A DNA stretch of 64,000 nucleotides from Burkholderia sp. NRF60-BP8. GTDB lineage: Bacteria > Pseudomonadota > Gammaproteobacteria > Burkholderiales > Burkholderiaceae. Shown one piece after another: positions 1 through 10,600 of the stretch. Both the position numbers and the translations under genes were made by a program. How positions within the stretch are numbered: the stretch's first letter is position 1; every line of letters begins with the position of its first letter. The notes below the pieces were generated by a model. That model was given only the letters and a program-made list of their open reading frames with translations, was not told where the DNA came from and did not search any database. Where the stretch lies: NCBI RefSeq assembly GCF_001522585.2, contig NZ_CP013373.1, forward strand, positions 868,001 to 932,000, read 5' to 3'.

Positions 1-1
1 C

Positions 2-433
2 GACGTCGACTTTCTGATCACGTCGGGATCGTGCGTGAATCTCGCTGTATGGCGCGACATCGGCCCGATGGACGACTCGCTGTTCATCGACTTCGTCGAT
101 CTCGAATGGTGTGTCCGCGCGCGCTCGAAGGGGTACGCGGTGCTCGGCGCGCCGGCGCTGCGGTTGAAGCACGAACTGGGCGGTGAACCAGTGAAGGTGT
201 TCGGGCGGAGCTACCCGGGGCATAGTGCGGTTCGGCATTACTATCTGTTCCGCAATGCGGTCGCGCTGGTTCGGCGTTCTTACGTACCCTGGAGCTGGAA
301 GTCGACCGAACTGGTCAAGATGCCGGTCCGGCTTGCGATCTACGCGTTGTTCATGCAGCCGCGAATGGCGCATCTGCGGTTGTCGATGCTCGGGATCTGG
401 CACGGACTGACCGGTCGTACCGGCGCGCTGTGA
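2..433 (+). CDS. Glycosyltransferase family 2, rhamnosyltransferase-like (3' part)
   Basis: The gene runs in from the left edge; only the last 143 codons are visible. The reading frame is open from base 2, so the GTG at 35 is probably internal. The visible part has the GT2 signature in which an aromatic and acidic stretch (DFVDLEWCVRA) follows the acceptor region, as in WbbL/RfbF-type rhamnosyltransferases, then a basic tail with hydrophobic patches. It sits 45 bp before the ABC exporter genes, so it should add a sugar to the exported polysaccharide. Family assignment is good; donor and acceptor are inferred from context only. Confidence 0.75.
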   Translation, partial: DVDFLITSGSCVNLAVWRDIGPMDDSLFIDFVDLEWCVRARSKGYAVLGAPALRLKHELGGEPVKVFGRSYPGHSAVRHYYLFRNAVALVRRSYVPWSWKSTELVKMPVRLAIYALFMQPRMAHLRLSMLGIWHGLTGRTGAL

Positions 434-478
434 CGCGCCGGTGCCCATTTTTCAATCTCATTCAACTAAAAAGCTTGC

Positions 479-1261
479 ATGCTGACTCTTTCACTTGCTG
501 ACCTCAAACAGAGCATCGCGTCCTGGCGGTTGTGGACGCTGCTCGGATGGCTCGAAATCAGGCAGCGCTATGCGCGCTCGAGCGTCGGCCCGTTCTGGCT
601 CACGATCAGCATGGGCGTGATGATTACGTCGCTCGGCGTAGTCTACGGCACATTGTTCGGTCAGAAGATGAGTGACTATTTGCCGTTCCTCGCGTCGAGT
701 ATCGTGCTGTGGGGGCTTTTCTCGCAGACGATCCAGGAGGGAAGCGTCGCGTATATCAGTAGCGGGTCCTACATCCGCCAGGTTCCCACGCCAAAACTGA
801 TCTACATTCTACAAGTCGTATGGCGAAATCTGATCGTCCTGGCCCACAACTTCGTCATCATCATCGGTCTCCTGATGATCTTCGGCGTCAAAAGCTGGGA
901 GACGTTGCCGATGTTCATTCCGGGGTTGCTGGTGTACGTTCTGAATGCGATGTGGATCGCGATGCTGACAAGCTTGTTGTCAGCACGCTTTCGCGATCTT
1001 CCGCAGATTATCGGTGCGCTGCTCCAGGTCGCGTTCTATGTCACGCCGATCATTTTCCGTCCCAACGCACTGAACCGGTTCTCGTTCATCGTCGAGTGGA
1101 ATCCGCTTGCCTATCTGATCGATGTCGTGCGGGGTCCGCTGATCGGACAGATGCCGAGCATGCTGACGTGGGAAGTGACCATCGGCATGGCGGTCATCGG
1201 ATGGCCGATCGCGTTGCTGATGACTGGTCGTTATCTGAAACGTCTGCCGTACTGGATCTGA
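479..1261 (+). CDS. wzm: O-antigen/polysaccharide ABC exporter, permease subunit
   Basis: This 260-residue protein has about six hydrophobic segments and the typical start of an ABC-2 polysaccharide permease (an amphipathic N-terminus with the basic motif EIRQRYARSSVGPFWL around residues 25-40). It would sit in the inner membrane and move undecaprenyl-linked glycan to the periplasm. The next gene, 10 bp downstream, encodes the matching ATPase, so the two form one exporter. This means the polysaccharide is finished in the cytoplasm, not by a Wzy polymerase. Confidence 0.9.
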   Translation: MLTLSLADLKQSIASWRLWTLLGWLEIRQRYARSSVGPFWLTISMGVMITSLGVVYGTLFGQKMSDYLPFLASSIVLWGLFSQTIQEGSVAYISSGSYIRQVPTPKLIYILQVVWRNLIVLAHNFVIIIGLLMIFGVKSWETLPMFIPGLLVYVLNAMWIAMLTSLLSARFRDLPQIIGALLQVAFYVTPIIFRPNALNRFSFIVEWNPLAYLIDVVRGPLIGQMPSMLTWEVTIGMAVIGWPIALLMTGRYLKRLPYWI

Positions 1262-1271
1262 AGAGGACGAC

Positions 1272-2024
1272 ATGGCACACATCGAACTGAAGAACGTGAC
1301 GCTGGATTTGCCAATCTACGACGTGCAAGGCCGTTCGCTGAAGAAGCAGGTGCTTCGCATGGGACGACGCAACCGGATTGCGGAGGGCAACGATGGCGTC
1401 ATTGTCGTCCGTGCGCTCGACGACCTGAGTTTTCGCTTCGATCGCGGCGATCGCGTGGGGCTCATCGGACACAACGGCGCAGGCAAATCGACGCTGCTGC
1501 GTGCGATGGCGGGCATTTATTCCCCGACGGGCGGTACGTTGTCGCGAGAGGGCAAGGTCGTGCCGCTGCTCGATATTAGTCTCGGTATGGACGAGAACTC
1601 GACCGGCATGCAGAACATCCGGTTACGTGGCCTGCTGCTCGGCATGACCGACGGGGAGATCCGCAGAAAGCAGAACGATATCGCCGAGTTCAGCGAATTA
1701 GGCGACTACCTCGATCTGCCTATCCGTACCTATTCGAGCGGCATGAAGATGCGGCTCGCATTTGCCGTTTCGACGGCGGTCGACGCCGAGATCCTGCTGC
1801 TCGACGAAGTCATGGGCGTGGGTGATGCGTCGTTCATGCACAAGGCCGAGGCACGTCTCGAAGAACTGCACGACCGTGCTGAGATTGTCGTGCTCGCCAT
1901 GCACTCGAACAAGGAAATCCGCAAAGTGTGCAACAAGGCGCTCTGGATGGAGCGCGGGCGTGTGCGTGCTTTCGGAGAGGTCGACGACGTCGTGTCGCAA
2001 TATGCTGCTTCGGTGGGGGAGTGA
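1272..2024 (+). CDS. wzt: O-antigen/polysaccharide ABC exporter, ATP-binding subunit
   Basis: The protein has Walker A (GHNGAGKST, about residues 66-74), an ABC signature (YSSGMKMRLAFA, near 156) and Walker B (LLLDEVMGVGD, near 177), with the N-terminal extension common to Wzt/KpsT ATPases. At 250 residues it lacks the C-terminal carbohydrate-binding domain of long Wzt proteins such as E. coli O9a Wzt. Export is therefore probably not gated by a terminal cap recognised by Wzt itself. It energises the Wzm permease encoded just upstream. Confidence 0.9.
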   Translation: MAHIELKNVTLDLPIYDVQGRSLKKQVLRMGRRNRIAEGNDGVIVVRALDDLSFRFDRGDRVGLIGHNGAGKSTLLRAMAGIYSPTGGTLSREGKVVPLLDISLGMDENSTGMQNIRLRGLLLGMTDGEIRRKQNDIAEFSELGDYLDLPIRTYSSGMKMRLAFAVSTAVDAEILLLDEVMGVGDASFMHKAEARLEELHDRAEIVVLAMHSNKEIRKVCNKALWMERGRVRAFGEVDDVVSQYAASVGE

Positions 2025-2066
2025 TGGTTGTGAAGTCGAACGCGGGTATGGCTGGGTGCTGAACCG

Positions 2067-3944
2067 ATGAAGTTGCGCAAAGCACGTTCGTTCGTGAATC
2101 GGGTGGCGGGTGACGGTGGATTGCGACTGGTCGCGCGCAAGGCTTACGGCATCTTTCGCCGGGAAGGGTTCGCGGGCGTGAGGAGCCGGATAGCGTGGTT
2201 GCGTGCGGGCGCGCCGGGTGTCATCGATCCGGTTCTCTATGCAGAATGGGTGCGCCGTTACGATCAGGTTGACGACGCAACGCGAGCGGCCATTCGCGAG
2301 CGCATCGACGGTTTCGAGAATCCGCCGCTGATTTCGGTGGTGATGCCCGTCTACAATCCCGATCCTGGCTGGCTGGCGGAGGCGATCGAGTCCATCCGTG
2401 GACAACTTTATCCGCATTGGGAACTCTGCATTGCCGACGACGTGTCGACGAATCCGGCCATCCGCCCACTGCTCGAACGTTACGCTTCCCGGGACCCTCG
2501 GATCAAGGTCGCGTTTCGGCAGAAGAATGGCCATATTTCCGCCGCATCGAATACTGCGCTCGAACTGGTGACAGGAACGTGGGTCGCGCTGTTCGATCAC
2601 GACGACCTGCTGCCGGAACACGCGCTGTATTGCGTCGCGGACGTGATCGTGCGGGATCCGTCGATTCGGATGATCTATTCTGATGAAGACAAGATCGATG
2701 GCTCGGGCAAGCGCCGTGAACCTTACTTCAAGTGTGACTGGAACCCCGATCTGTTCCTTTCGCAGAATATGTTTAGTCATCTGGGAGTATTCCAAAAGGC
2801 GCTGCTCGATGAAGTCGGAGGGTTCCGCGAGGGGTATGAAGGATCCCAGGACTATGATCTGGCCCTTCGTTGTGTCGACCGGGCGGGCGCCGCAGCAATT
2901 CATCACATTCCGCGGGTGCTGTATCACTGGCGCGTCCATGCGGAAAGCACTTCGTCGGGGACCGACGCAAAGCCCTATGCGGTAGTGGCCGGCGAGCGGG
3001 CGCTCAACGACCATTTCGAGCGAACAGGTGTCCGCGGTGTGGCGGAGTACGCGGGAAACGGCTACCGTGCGCGTTATGCGATGCCCGATCCGGCGCCGCT
3101 CGTCAGCCTGATCATCCCGACGCGAAACGGGTTGAACCTGATTCGGCAGTGCATCATGAGCATCGTTGGCAAGACGACGTACGAACGCTACGAAATCATC
3201 ATCGTCGACAACGGCTCGGATGACCCAGAAACACTGGACTACCTCGCGTCGCTCGAGGGCAACGCGCGTTTCCGGGTATTGCGCGACGATCGACCGTTCA
3301 ATTTCGCGGCGCTGTGCAATGCGGCCGTCGAGGTGGCGGCTGGCGAGGTCATCGGACTGGTCAACAACGATATCGAGGTGATTTCCCCCGCTTGGTTGAC
3401 GGAAATGGTCAGCATTGCATTGCAACCCGGCGTTGGCGCGGTGGGCGCGAAACTGCTCTATCCGAACGATACCGTCCAGCATGCCGGCGTAGTGCTGGGG
3501 CTGGGCGGCGTGGCCGGACATGTGCACAAGCACATTCCTCGCACATCGTTCGGGTACTTCGGTCGCGCGAGCCTGATCGGCGCTTTCTCAGCGGTGACTG
3601 CTGCATGCATGATCGTGCGCAAGGCGGTCTATCGTGAAGTGGCTGGAATGAACGCACAGGATCTGGGCGTCGCGTTCAACGATATCGATTTCTGTCTCCG
3701 CTTGCTGAAAGCCGGCTATCGCAATGTCTGGACCCCGTATGCGGAACTGTATCACCATGAGTCGGCGACGCGCGGTTACGAGGACGATCCTGTCAAACAG
3801 GCTCGATTCGACGGCGAGACCGAGTACATGCAAAAGCACTGGGGAGAGCTGCTGCGGAATGATTCCTCATACAGTCCAAATCTGACGTTGAACGAAGAGG
3901 ATATCGGTCTGGCCTGGCCGTCGCGGGCGGGTGCGCTCGTCTGA
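2067..3944 (+). CDS. Two-domain GT2 glycosyltransferase
   Basis: The 625-residue cytoplasmic protein has two GT-A domains. The first starts near residue 88 (ISVVMPVYNPD) and contains a DHDD metal-binding motif near 178; the second starts near 345 (VSLIIPTRNG) with IIVDNGSDD and a GLVNNDIE motif. Tandem GT2 domains in ABC-exporter O-antigen clusters often build the two linkages of a repeat unit. It lies 42 bp after wzt in the same direction. Start ATG at 2067 follows a weak ribosome-binding site. Sugar specificity cannot be read from sequence. Confidence 0.85.
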   Translation: MKLRKARSFVNRVAGDGGLRLVARKAYGIFRREGFAGVRSRIAWLRAGAPGVIDPVLYAEWVRRYDQVDDATRAAIRERIDGFENPPLISVVMPVYNPDPGWLAEAIESIRGQLYPHWELCIADDVSTNPAIRPLLERYASRDPRIKVAFRQKNGHISAASNTALELVTGTWVALFDHDDLLPEHALYCVADVIVRDPSIRMIYSDEDKIDGSGKRREPYFKCDWNPDLFLSQNMFSHLGVFQKALLDEVGGFREGYEGSQDYDLALRCVDRAGAAAIHHIPRVLYHWRVHAESTSSGTDAKPYAVVAGERALNDHFERTGVRGVAEYAGNGYRARYAMPDPAPLVSLIIPTRNGLNLIRQCIMSIVGKTTYERYEIIIVDNGSDDPETLDYLASLEGNARFRVLRDDRPFNFAALCNAAVEVAAGEVIGLVNNDIEVISPAWLTEMVSIALQPGVGAVGAKLLYPNDTVQHAGVVLGLGGVAGHVHKHIPRTSFGYFGRASLIGAFSAVTAACMIVRKAVYREVAGMNAQDLGVAFNDIDFCLRLLKAGYRNVWTPYAELYHHESATRGYEDDPVKQARFDGETEYMQKHWGELLRNDSSYSPNLTLNEEDIGLAWPSRAGALV

Positions 3945-4042
3945 GCGCGTGCCCGGCGATGCAGGCCGGATGCCGCCGGAATCAATGAGTCGTACTGATT
4001 CGGCGGTCGGAAAAATCGAAGGTATATCGTAACGGAGTTGAC

Positions 4043-5485
4043 GTGAACATCTTCCCTGTAGTCCTGTGTGGCGGTAGCGGCACCCGTCTCTGGCCGTTGT
4101 CTCGGGGTGGTTATCCGAAGCAGTACCTCAAGCTGGCCGGAGAACACACGCTGGTTCAGCAAACCGTGCTGCGTCTGCGGGGCGTGCCTGGTGTCGAAGC
4201 GCCGATCATGATCACCAATGCAGAACAACGCTTCATCGTGGCCGATCAGTTGCGCAGTATCGACGTGACTGCGTCGGCGGTCGTGCTGGAGCCGGTAGGG
4301 CGCAACACGGCGCCTGCGGTCGCGGCGGCGGCGTTGCTCGCGATGGAGCAATCGCCGGACGCGTTGCTGCTCGTGTTGCCGTCCGACCATGTGATCCTGA
4401 GCGACGCGGTGTTCGCGAGGCTGGCCGATAAGGCACGCGATATCGCAAACGACGGGCATCTCGTCACGTTCGGTATCGAGCCAACCAAGCCACATACAGG
4501 CTACGGCTACATCCGTAGCGGCAATGCATTGGCGTCGCACGACGACGCGTTCCGTGTCGATGCGTTCGTCGAGAAACCAGATGCGGAAACGGCGGCGCGT
4601 TTCGTGTCGGAAGGCGGTTATTACTGGAACAGCGGCATGTTCATGCTGAAGGCCTCGGTGTATCTCGACGAACTCAAGCGTTTCGAGCCGGCAGTGCTCG
4701 ACCGGGTCACGATGTCGGTCCAGCAGGCAAAGAGAGACGAGGATTTCGTCCGACTTGACTCCGATGCATTCCAGGCATGCCCGAACATCTCGATCGACTA
4801 CGCGGTGATGGAGAAAACTGAGCACGCGGTGATGGTCGCGGCCGCCGATTTGAACTGGAGCGATATCGGCTCGTGGGCCGCCCTCGCGGATATTTCGGAT
4901 ACCGACGATACGGGCAACACGCTGTCGGGCGATGTTCTGACCGACGAGGTTTCCCATAGTTATATCCGGGCCGATCATCGAATGGTCACGGCCATCGGCG
5001 TCAAGGATCTGATCATTGTCGAAACGGCGGACGCGGTCCTCGTCACGCATCGTGATCAGTCGGAGCGCGTGAAGAAGATCGTCGAGCGTCTCAGTGCGTC
5101 GGGGCGACACGAATCGGTGACGCACCGGAAGGTCATCCGGCCGTGGGGTTCGTACGAGAGTATCGACCAAGGGGAACGCTTTCAGGTCAAGCGCATCATC
5201 GTCAACCCGGGCTCGTCGCTCAGCCTTCAGATGCACCATCATCGGGCTGAACACTGGATCGTCGTCCGCGGTACTGCGCGGGTGTTCAATGGCGACCAGG
5301 TCATTTTGCTGAGCGAAAATCAGTCGACCTATATTCCGCTGGGCGTGACGCATCGCTTGCAGAACCCGGGAAAGATTCCGCTCGAATTGATCGAGGTTCA
5401 ATCGGGCTCCTATCTCGGCGAAGACGACATCGTCCGCCTCGATGACAACTATGGGCGGGACGTCGTCGCGGCGACGGGCAAGTAA
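4043..5485 (+). CDS. manC: Mannose-1-phosphate guanylyltransferase / mannose-6-phosphate isomerase
   Basis: A bifunctional enzyme of 480 residues, the usual length. The N-terminal nucleotidyltransferase domain has the pyrophosphorylase signature (GGSGTRLWPLS near residue 9, then PKQYL); the C-terminal cupin isomerase domain carries QMHHHRAEHW. It makes GDP-mannose from mannose-1-phosphate and GTP. The start is GTG at 4043, chosen because CGGAG lies about 7 bases upstream. The gene feeds gmd directly downstream; the phosphomannomutase step is supplied by manB at 23868. Confidence 0.95.
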   Translation: MNIFPVVLCGGSGTRLWPLSRGGYPKQYLKLAGEHTLVQQTVLRLRGVPGVEAPIMITNAEQRFIVADQLRSIDVTASAVVLEPVGRNTAPAVAAAALLAMEQSPDALLLVLPSDHVILSDAVFARLADKARDIANDGHLVTFGIEPTKPHTGYGYIRSGNALASHDDAFRVDAFVEKPDAETAARFVSEGGYYWNSGMFMLKASVYLDELKRFEPAVLDRVTMSVQQAKRDEDFVRLDSDAFQACPNISIDYAVMEKTEHAVMVAAADLNWSDIGSWAALADISDTDDTGNTLSGDVLTDEVSHSYIRADHRMVTAIGVKDLIIVETADAVLVTHRDQSERVKKIVERLSASGRHESVTHRKVIRPWGSYESIDQGERFQVKRIIVNPGSSLSLQMHHHRAEHWIVVRGTARVFNGDQVILLSENQSTYIPLGVTHRLQNPGKIPLELIEVQSGSYLGEDDIVRLDDNYGRDVVAATGK

Positions 5486-5595
5486 CCACGATTGGAATCC
5501 GGCGTGAATTCATGTCACATCAGCCATTCGCATGGCGTGACCGCGATCGACGATTCGGGCCGGAGTTTCAACATACTGAATAAACTGGAAAGAAC

Positions 5596-6630
5596 ATGAC
5601 TGTTGCGATCATTACTGGCATTACGGGGCAGGACGGTGCGTATCTTGCGGAGCTTCTGCTCGAGAAAGGCTACACTGTTTACGGAACCTATCGGCGCACT
5701 AGCTCGGTGAATTTTTGGCGTATCGACGAGCTAGGTGTCAGCAATCATCCTAATCTTCACCTCGTCGAATACGATCTGACTGACCTTGGCGCAAGCATCC
5801 GCCTGCTTCAGACGACGCAGGCAACGGAGGTCTACAACCTGGCGGCCCAAAGTTTCGTCGGCGTGTCGTTCGATCAGCCGGCGACCACCGCCGAAATTAC
5901 CGGGCTCGGCGCGCTCAACCTGCTCGAGGCGATTCGCACGGTCAATCCTGCGATCCGCTTCTATCAGGCCAGCACGTCGGAAATGTTCGGCAAGGTACAG
6001 GCCGTGCCACAGGTTGAAAGCACGCCGTTCTATCCGCGCAGCCCGTACGGCGTCGCCAAGCTTTACGCGCACTGGATGACGATCAACTATCGCGAGAGCT
6101 ACAACATCTTCGGCTGCAGCGGCATCCTGTTTAATCACGAATCGCCGCTACGCGGCCGTGAGTTCGTGACGCGGAAGATTACGGACAGTCTTGCGAAGAT
6201 TCGTCTCGGCAAGCTTGACGTACTGGAACTCGGCAACCTCGACGCCAAGCGCGACTGGGGCTATGCGAAGGAATACGTCGAAGGCATGTGGCGCATGCTG
6301 CAGGCGCAACGCCCCGATACCTACGTGCTCGCGACGAACCGGACCGAGACGGTCCGGGATTTCGTGGCGATGGCGGCACAGGCGGCAGGTATCGAGCTCG
6401 CGTGGCAAGGTGCCGGCGAGAACGAGACGGGCGTCGACACCCGAACCGGCAAGGCCGTGGTCAAGGTCAGCCCGAAATTCTACCGGCCGGCCGAAGTCGA
6501 TCTGCTCATCGGCAATCCCGAGAAGGCAAGCAAGGAACTCGGCTGGGTGCCGAAGACGACGCTCGAACAGCTTTGCCAGATGATGGTCGAGGCTGACATT
6601 CGTCGCAACGAAGCGGGCTTCTCGTTCTAA
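5596..6630 (+). CDS. gmd: GDP-mannose 4,6-dehydratase
   Basis: An extended short-chain dehydrogenase of 344 residues. It has the N-terminal NADP-binding [10 protein letters not shown] motif typical of Gmd and the catalytic YGVAK tyrosine-lysine pair near residue 151, preceded by STSEMFG. It converts GDP-D-mannose to GDP-4-keto-6-deoxy-D-mannose. GGAAAG lies upstream of the ATG. It lies between manC and a reductase gene that starts only four bases after its stop, so the three genes form a GDP-6-deoxyhexose pathway. Confidence 0.95.
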   Translation: MTVAIITGITGQDGAYLAELLLEKGYTVYGTYRRTSSVNFWRIDELGVSNHPNLHLVEYDLTDLGASIRLLQTTQATEVYNLAAQSFVGVSFDQPATTAEITGLGALNLLEAIRTVNPAIRFYQASTSEMFGKVQAVPQVESTPFYPRSPYGVAKLYAHWMTINYRESYNIFGCSGILFNHESPLRGREFVTRKITDSLAKIRLGKLDVLELGNLDAKRDWGYAKEYVEGMWRMLQAQRPDTYVLATNRTETVRDFVAMAAQAAGIELAWQGAGENETGVDTRTGKAVVKVSPKFYRPAEVDLLIGNPEKASKELGWVPKTTLEQLCQMMVEADIRRNEAGFSF

Positions 6631-6634
6631 GGCC

Positions 6635-7525
6635 ATGGCAAAAGTCTTCGTAACGGGCCTGGACGGATTTACCGGCCGCTATATGGCGGAGGAGTTGATC
6701 CACTCGGGTCACGAAGTCTGCGGGATCGTTCACAAGCCGGTTGCCGGTGCGCCGTGGCGCACGCACGTGTGCGATCTGCTTGATACCGACGCGCTGGTTC
6801 GCGTGCTGTCGGACGAAAAGCCGGATGCCGTCGTGCATCTGGCGGCCATCGCGTTCGTTCAGCACGGTGACGTCGGTGCGATCTACCAGACCAACGTGGT
6901 GGGGACACGCAACCTGCTTGATGCGCTGACCCGCGCTGCGTGTCAGCCGCGAGCCGTGTTGTTGGCAAGCAGCGCGAACATCTATGGCAATTCCGACAGG
7001 GAAGTGATCGACGAATCCACTGCGCCGGCGCCCGCAAACGATTACGCGATCAGCAAGCTGGCGATGGAAATGGTCGCGCGCACGTGGCAGGACAAACTTC
7101 CGATCGTCGTCGTGCGACCGTTCAATTACACGGGCGTCGGTCAGGACGAGCGATTCCTGCTGCCCAAGATCGTTCGGCATTTCAGCGAGCGCGCGGCACG
7201 CATCGAGTTGGGCAATCTGAATGTCGTGCGGGATTTCTCGGATGTGCGCATGGTGGTCGCAGCGTATCGGAAGCTGATCGAAGCAGACTTCGCAGGACGC
7301 ACGTTCAACGTCTGCTCAGGCGTCGGATATTCGCTGCAGGATGTCTTGGCGATGGTGCAGGAACTATCCGGGCACGAACTGGAAGTGGCGGTGAATCTAC
7401 AGTTCGTGCGTGCGAACGAGGTCCACAAGCTCGTCGGAAATTGCCGGGCGCTCGAACATGCGATCGGTTCGACTCACGCGATACCGCTTCGCAATACGCT
7501 TGCATGGATGCTGGAGCGTCCATGA
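6635..7525 (+). CDS. rmd: GDP-4-keto-6-deoxymannose reductase (Rmd-like)
   Basis: The 296-residue NAD(P)-binding epimerase-family protein has TGLDGFTG at the N-terminus and a YAISK catalytic pair near residue 137. Placed immediately after gmd, it should reduce the keto intermediate. Rmd enzymes give GDP-D-rhamnose; related reductases give GDP-6-deoxy-D-talose, and sequence alone does not separate them. GDP-fucose synthase is less likely because the protein is short and the C-terminal region differs. The stop overlaps the start of a tiny ORF by ATGA. Confidence 0.82.
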   Translation: MAKVFVTGLDGFTGRYMAEELIHSGHEVCGIVHKPVAGAPWRTHVCDLLDTDALVRVLSDEKPDAVVHLAAIAFVQHGDVGAIYQTNVVGTRNLLDALTRAACQPRAVLLASSANIYGNSDREVIDESTAPAPANDYAISKLAMEMVARTWQDKLPIVVVRPFNYTGVGQDERFLLPKIVRHFSERAARIELGNLNVVRDFSDVRMVVAAYRKLIEADFAGRTFNVCSGVGYSLQDVLAMVQELSGHELEVAVNLQFVRANEVHKLVGNCRALEHAIGSTHAIPLRNTLAWMLERP

Positions 7526-7659
7526 GCGAACTGACTGTTGACGGCATGTCAGGCATGGCCGGCATGCACGGCACGGTCATGGCCAGACATGCAGGAAATC
7601 GGGGTGGTGCCGACGTTTTCTTCGATACCGACTCGAATTCTCATAGCCCAGGTAAGTGA
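7522..7659 (+). CDS. Small methionine/glycine-rich ORF, unknown
   Basis: A 45-codon ORF starts in an ATGA overlap with the reductase stop, the arrangement of translationally coupled genes. The peptide is rich in Met, Gly and His in its first half and ends in an acidic, Ser-rich tail. I recognise no family. It may be a real coupled small gene, the stump of a deleted gene, or chance. AGGTAAG close to its stop probably serves as the ribosome-binding site of the next gene at 7666. Confidence 0.25.
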   Translation: MSELTVDGMSGMAGMHGTVMARHAGNRGGADVFFDTDSNSHSPGK

Positions 7660-7665
7660 AAATTT

Positions 7666-10600
7666 ATGCCTCTAGTTTCCTACGCGCAAAATCTCGAAGA
7701 CGTCATGCTGCATCGCGCGCTGCAGCATGTGATGGCCGGTTTCTACATCGACGTAGGCGCATGGTCTCCCGACGAGCATTCGGTGACTCGGGCATTCAGT
7801 GAGATGGGGTGGAGCGGCATCAATGTCGAACCCAATCCGATGTATTTTGCCGAGCTCGAAAGTCGGCGTCCCCGCGATATCAACCTTCGGGTCGCGGTCG
7901 GTGAAAGCGCGGGTACGGGACGTATCCATTTGTTTCAAGACACCGGTTTGTCGACGCTTGACGGCACGATTGCCGGCGAACACGTTGCGGCTGGGTGGAG
8001 CGAGAATGTCCAGGATGTTGCCCTGACGACCCTTGACAACATCTGGCGCGAATACGTCAGTGCCGGGCGAGAGGTGCATTTTCTGAAAGTCGACGTCGAA
8101 GGGGCCGAGCGCGCGGTGCTGGCCGGTAACGACTGGAAACGCAACCGGCCGTGGATCGTCGTGGTGGAGGCAACGCTGCCGCTGACCCAGAAGGAATCCC
8201 ATCAGGAGTGGGAGGGCATTCTTCTGGGCGCGAGCTACGTGCATGTCTATTCGGATGGGCTCAACCGGTTCTATGTCGCTGGCGAGCGATCCGAACTCGT
8301 CGACGCGTTCAAGTATCCGCCCAACGTTTTTGATGATTTCGTATCCGCGAGGACGGCGGAGTTAGCTGCGCAAGTCGAGACATTGTCCGCTCAGGTGGCG
8401 ACTGCGGAGCAACGGGAACGCGATGCCGTGGAATCCGTGCGGCGGACGGAGGTGCAAAAGATACTGGAAGAGCACGAAGCAAAGTACCAGGAGCTTGAAC
8501 GCCTGAACAAGGAGTTGATGCGCCAGGCAGAGGCGATGGAACGCCGGCGGATGGAGACGGAGCACGAACACAAGCGTCGGCACAAGGATGCGGAGAACCA
8601 GATCGCTGAATTACGTTCGGCGCTGTCCGGCCGGGACGTGGTGGTACAACAAGCCAGTCATCGAGCCGAGCTGGTCGAGCAGCAGTATCAGGCCGTTACG
8701 CAATCGATGTTCTGGCGCGCGACCTCCCCGGCGCGCCGGATCGGGGCGATGATGCCCCCGGCTGCGCGGCGGCGCGCGCGTCAGGTAGCTAAGGCTGCAT
8801 GGTGGCTGGCTACTCCGTGGCGGATGCCGGCGCGGCTGGAGTTCTTGCGGCAGCGGCGCGCGACCCTGCTTCGCGAGCAGCAGGCCGTGAGTGATCAGGT
8901 CGAAGTCCTGCAAGACGTTGGTATTCCCGGTGCCGCGTCGTCGGGTCGGTACGCCGACTGGATTCGCACGGTCGAAACCCGGTCGAGCCCCGATGCCCGA
9001 ATCAAGGTCGATGGGCCCCTCGTGAGCTTTTTGCTTGCCGATGTGGAATCGATCGAGAGCGTGTCGAGAACGGTCGGCTCGATTCGCGCACAATCGTATC
9101 GAAACTGGGAAGCCATCGTTGTTCACTCCGACTGCGATGCGGCGATGCTGAAACTCGTCGAAGAGTGGACGAGCGCCGATTCGCGCGTGATCGCTGTTGC
9201 CGCGTCTGGCGTGGCCCCGGGGCGGCCGGCGAACCTTGCAACGGGCTTTGATCACGCCAAGGGCGTGTTCGTCGCCGTTCTCGATAGTGGGGATATTCTG
9301 TCGCCCGGTGCGCTGAGCGACGTTGTTTCCGTACTCGCAAAGTCGCCGCGGGCGGACATTGTCTATGGCGACGAGGATGTGCAGTCGACGTCGCAAACGC
9401 GGGAACGACCGTATTTCAAGCCATCCTGGTCACCAGATCTTCTCTATGCGTTCAACTACTTCGGACGGTTGACGTTGCTTCGCCGCGCGTTGGTGACGCA
9501 GGCGGGAGGGGTGGACATCACTGCCGCGACCGCCGTTGAATGGGATCTCAACCTGCGCGTGAGCGACCATGCGCAGAACATCATTCGTGTTCCAAAGGTA
9601 CTGTGCCATCGCAAGCCGGGGGCCAGCCAGGAACGGCCCGCGCCCGACACGATTGAAGCCGGCGATCATCGTGCGGTCATTCGGCGATATTGGGAGCGTC
9701 ACGGTGTTAGCAGCGCGGTGACCGTTGAAACCCAGCAAAACGGCACCCAGCATGCCACTTGGCAGATCGAGCGGGCGCCGTTGGTTTCGATTGTCATTCC
9801 CACCAAGAACAAGCCGGAACTGCTCCGGATGTGCCTGGAGGGCCTGCTGCATGCAACGGACTATTCAAACAAGGAAATCGTCATCGTCGATACGGGATCG
9901 GATGATGCCGAGACGCTCGCATACTACGAGCAGTTGGAATCCGAACCGCAGGTTCGAGTCGTCCATTTCCGGAACAAGTTCAATTATTCGGCCGCGTGCA
10001 ACTTCGGTGCGGTGAGAGCGCGTGGCGAGTTTCTGCTGTTCCTGAACAATGATATCGAGATCATCAAGAGCGACTGGCTGCAGGAACTGGTCCGATTTGC
10101 GATGCGTCCGGGCGTAGGTGTGGTGGGTACGAAGCTCATCTACCCATCGCTGGAATTGCAGCATGCAGGCGTGTCGATCGGCATTCATCTCGCCGCATTG
10201 ATGTACCGGAGCGGCGGCGGCATCGAATGGGATGTATTCGGCTCGCCGGATCATCCGCGAAACTGGCTTGCGATCATGGGCGCCTGCCAGATGGTGCGCA
10301 GAAGCGCCTTCGAAGAGGTCGGCGGGTTCGACGAATCGTATCTGATTGCGATGAGCGACGTCGCGCTGTGCATGCGCATCTGGCGTGCCGGTTATCGTAC
10401 GGCCTATACGCCATACGCCTGTCTCGTGCATCACGAAGGGGCGACGAGAGGGAACAGCAATCCGGTCGAGGATATCCGGCGCCTGGCCGACGACATCCGT
10501 CACTTGGGCATCGACGAGGACCCGTATCTTCACCCCGAACTGGATGGACATTGCGCCATTCCGACCCTTCGTTTGCAGGGTAGCGTCGGTGTTCGTGCGG

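Noticed and set aside
1698..3533. 611-codon antisense ORF over wzt and the GT2 gene
   Set aside because: A shadow of the high-GC genes on the other strand; it has no recognisable domain, while the plus-strand products have full family motifs.
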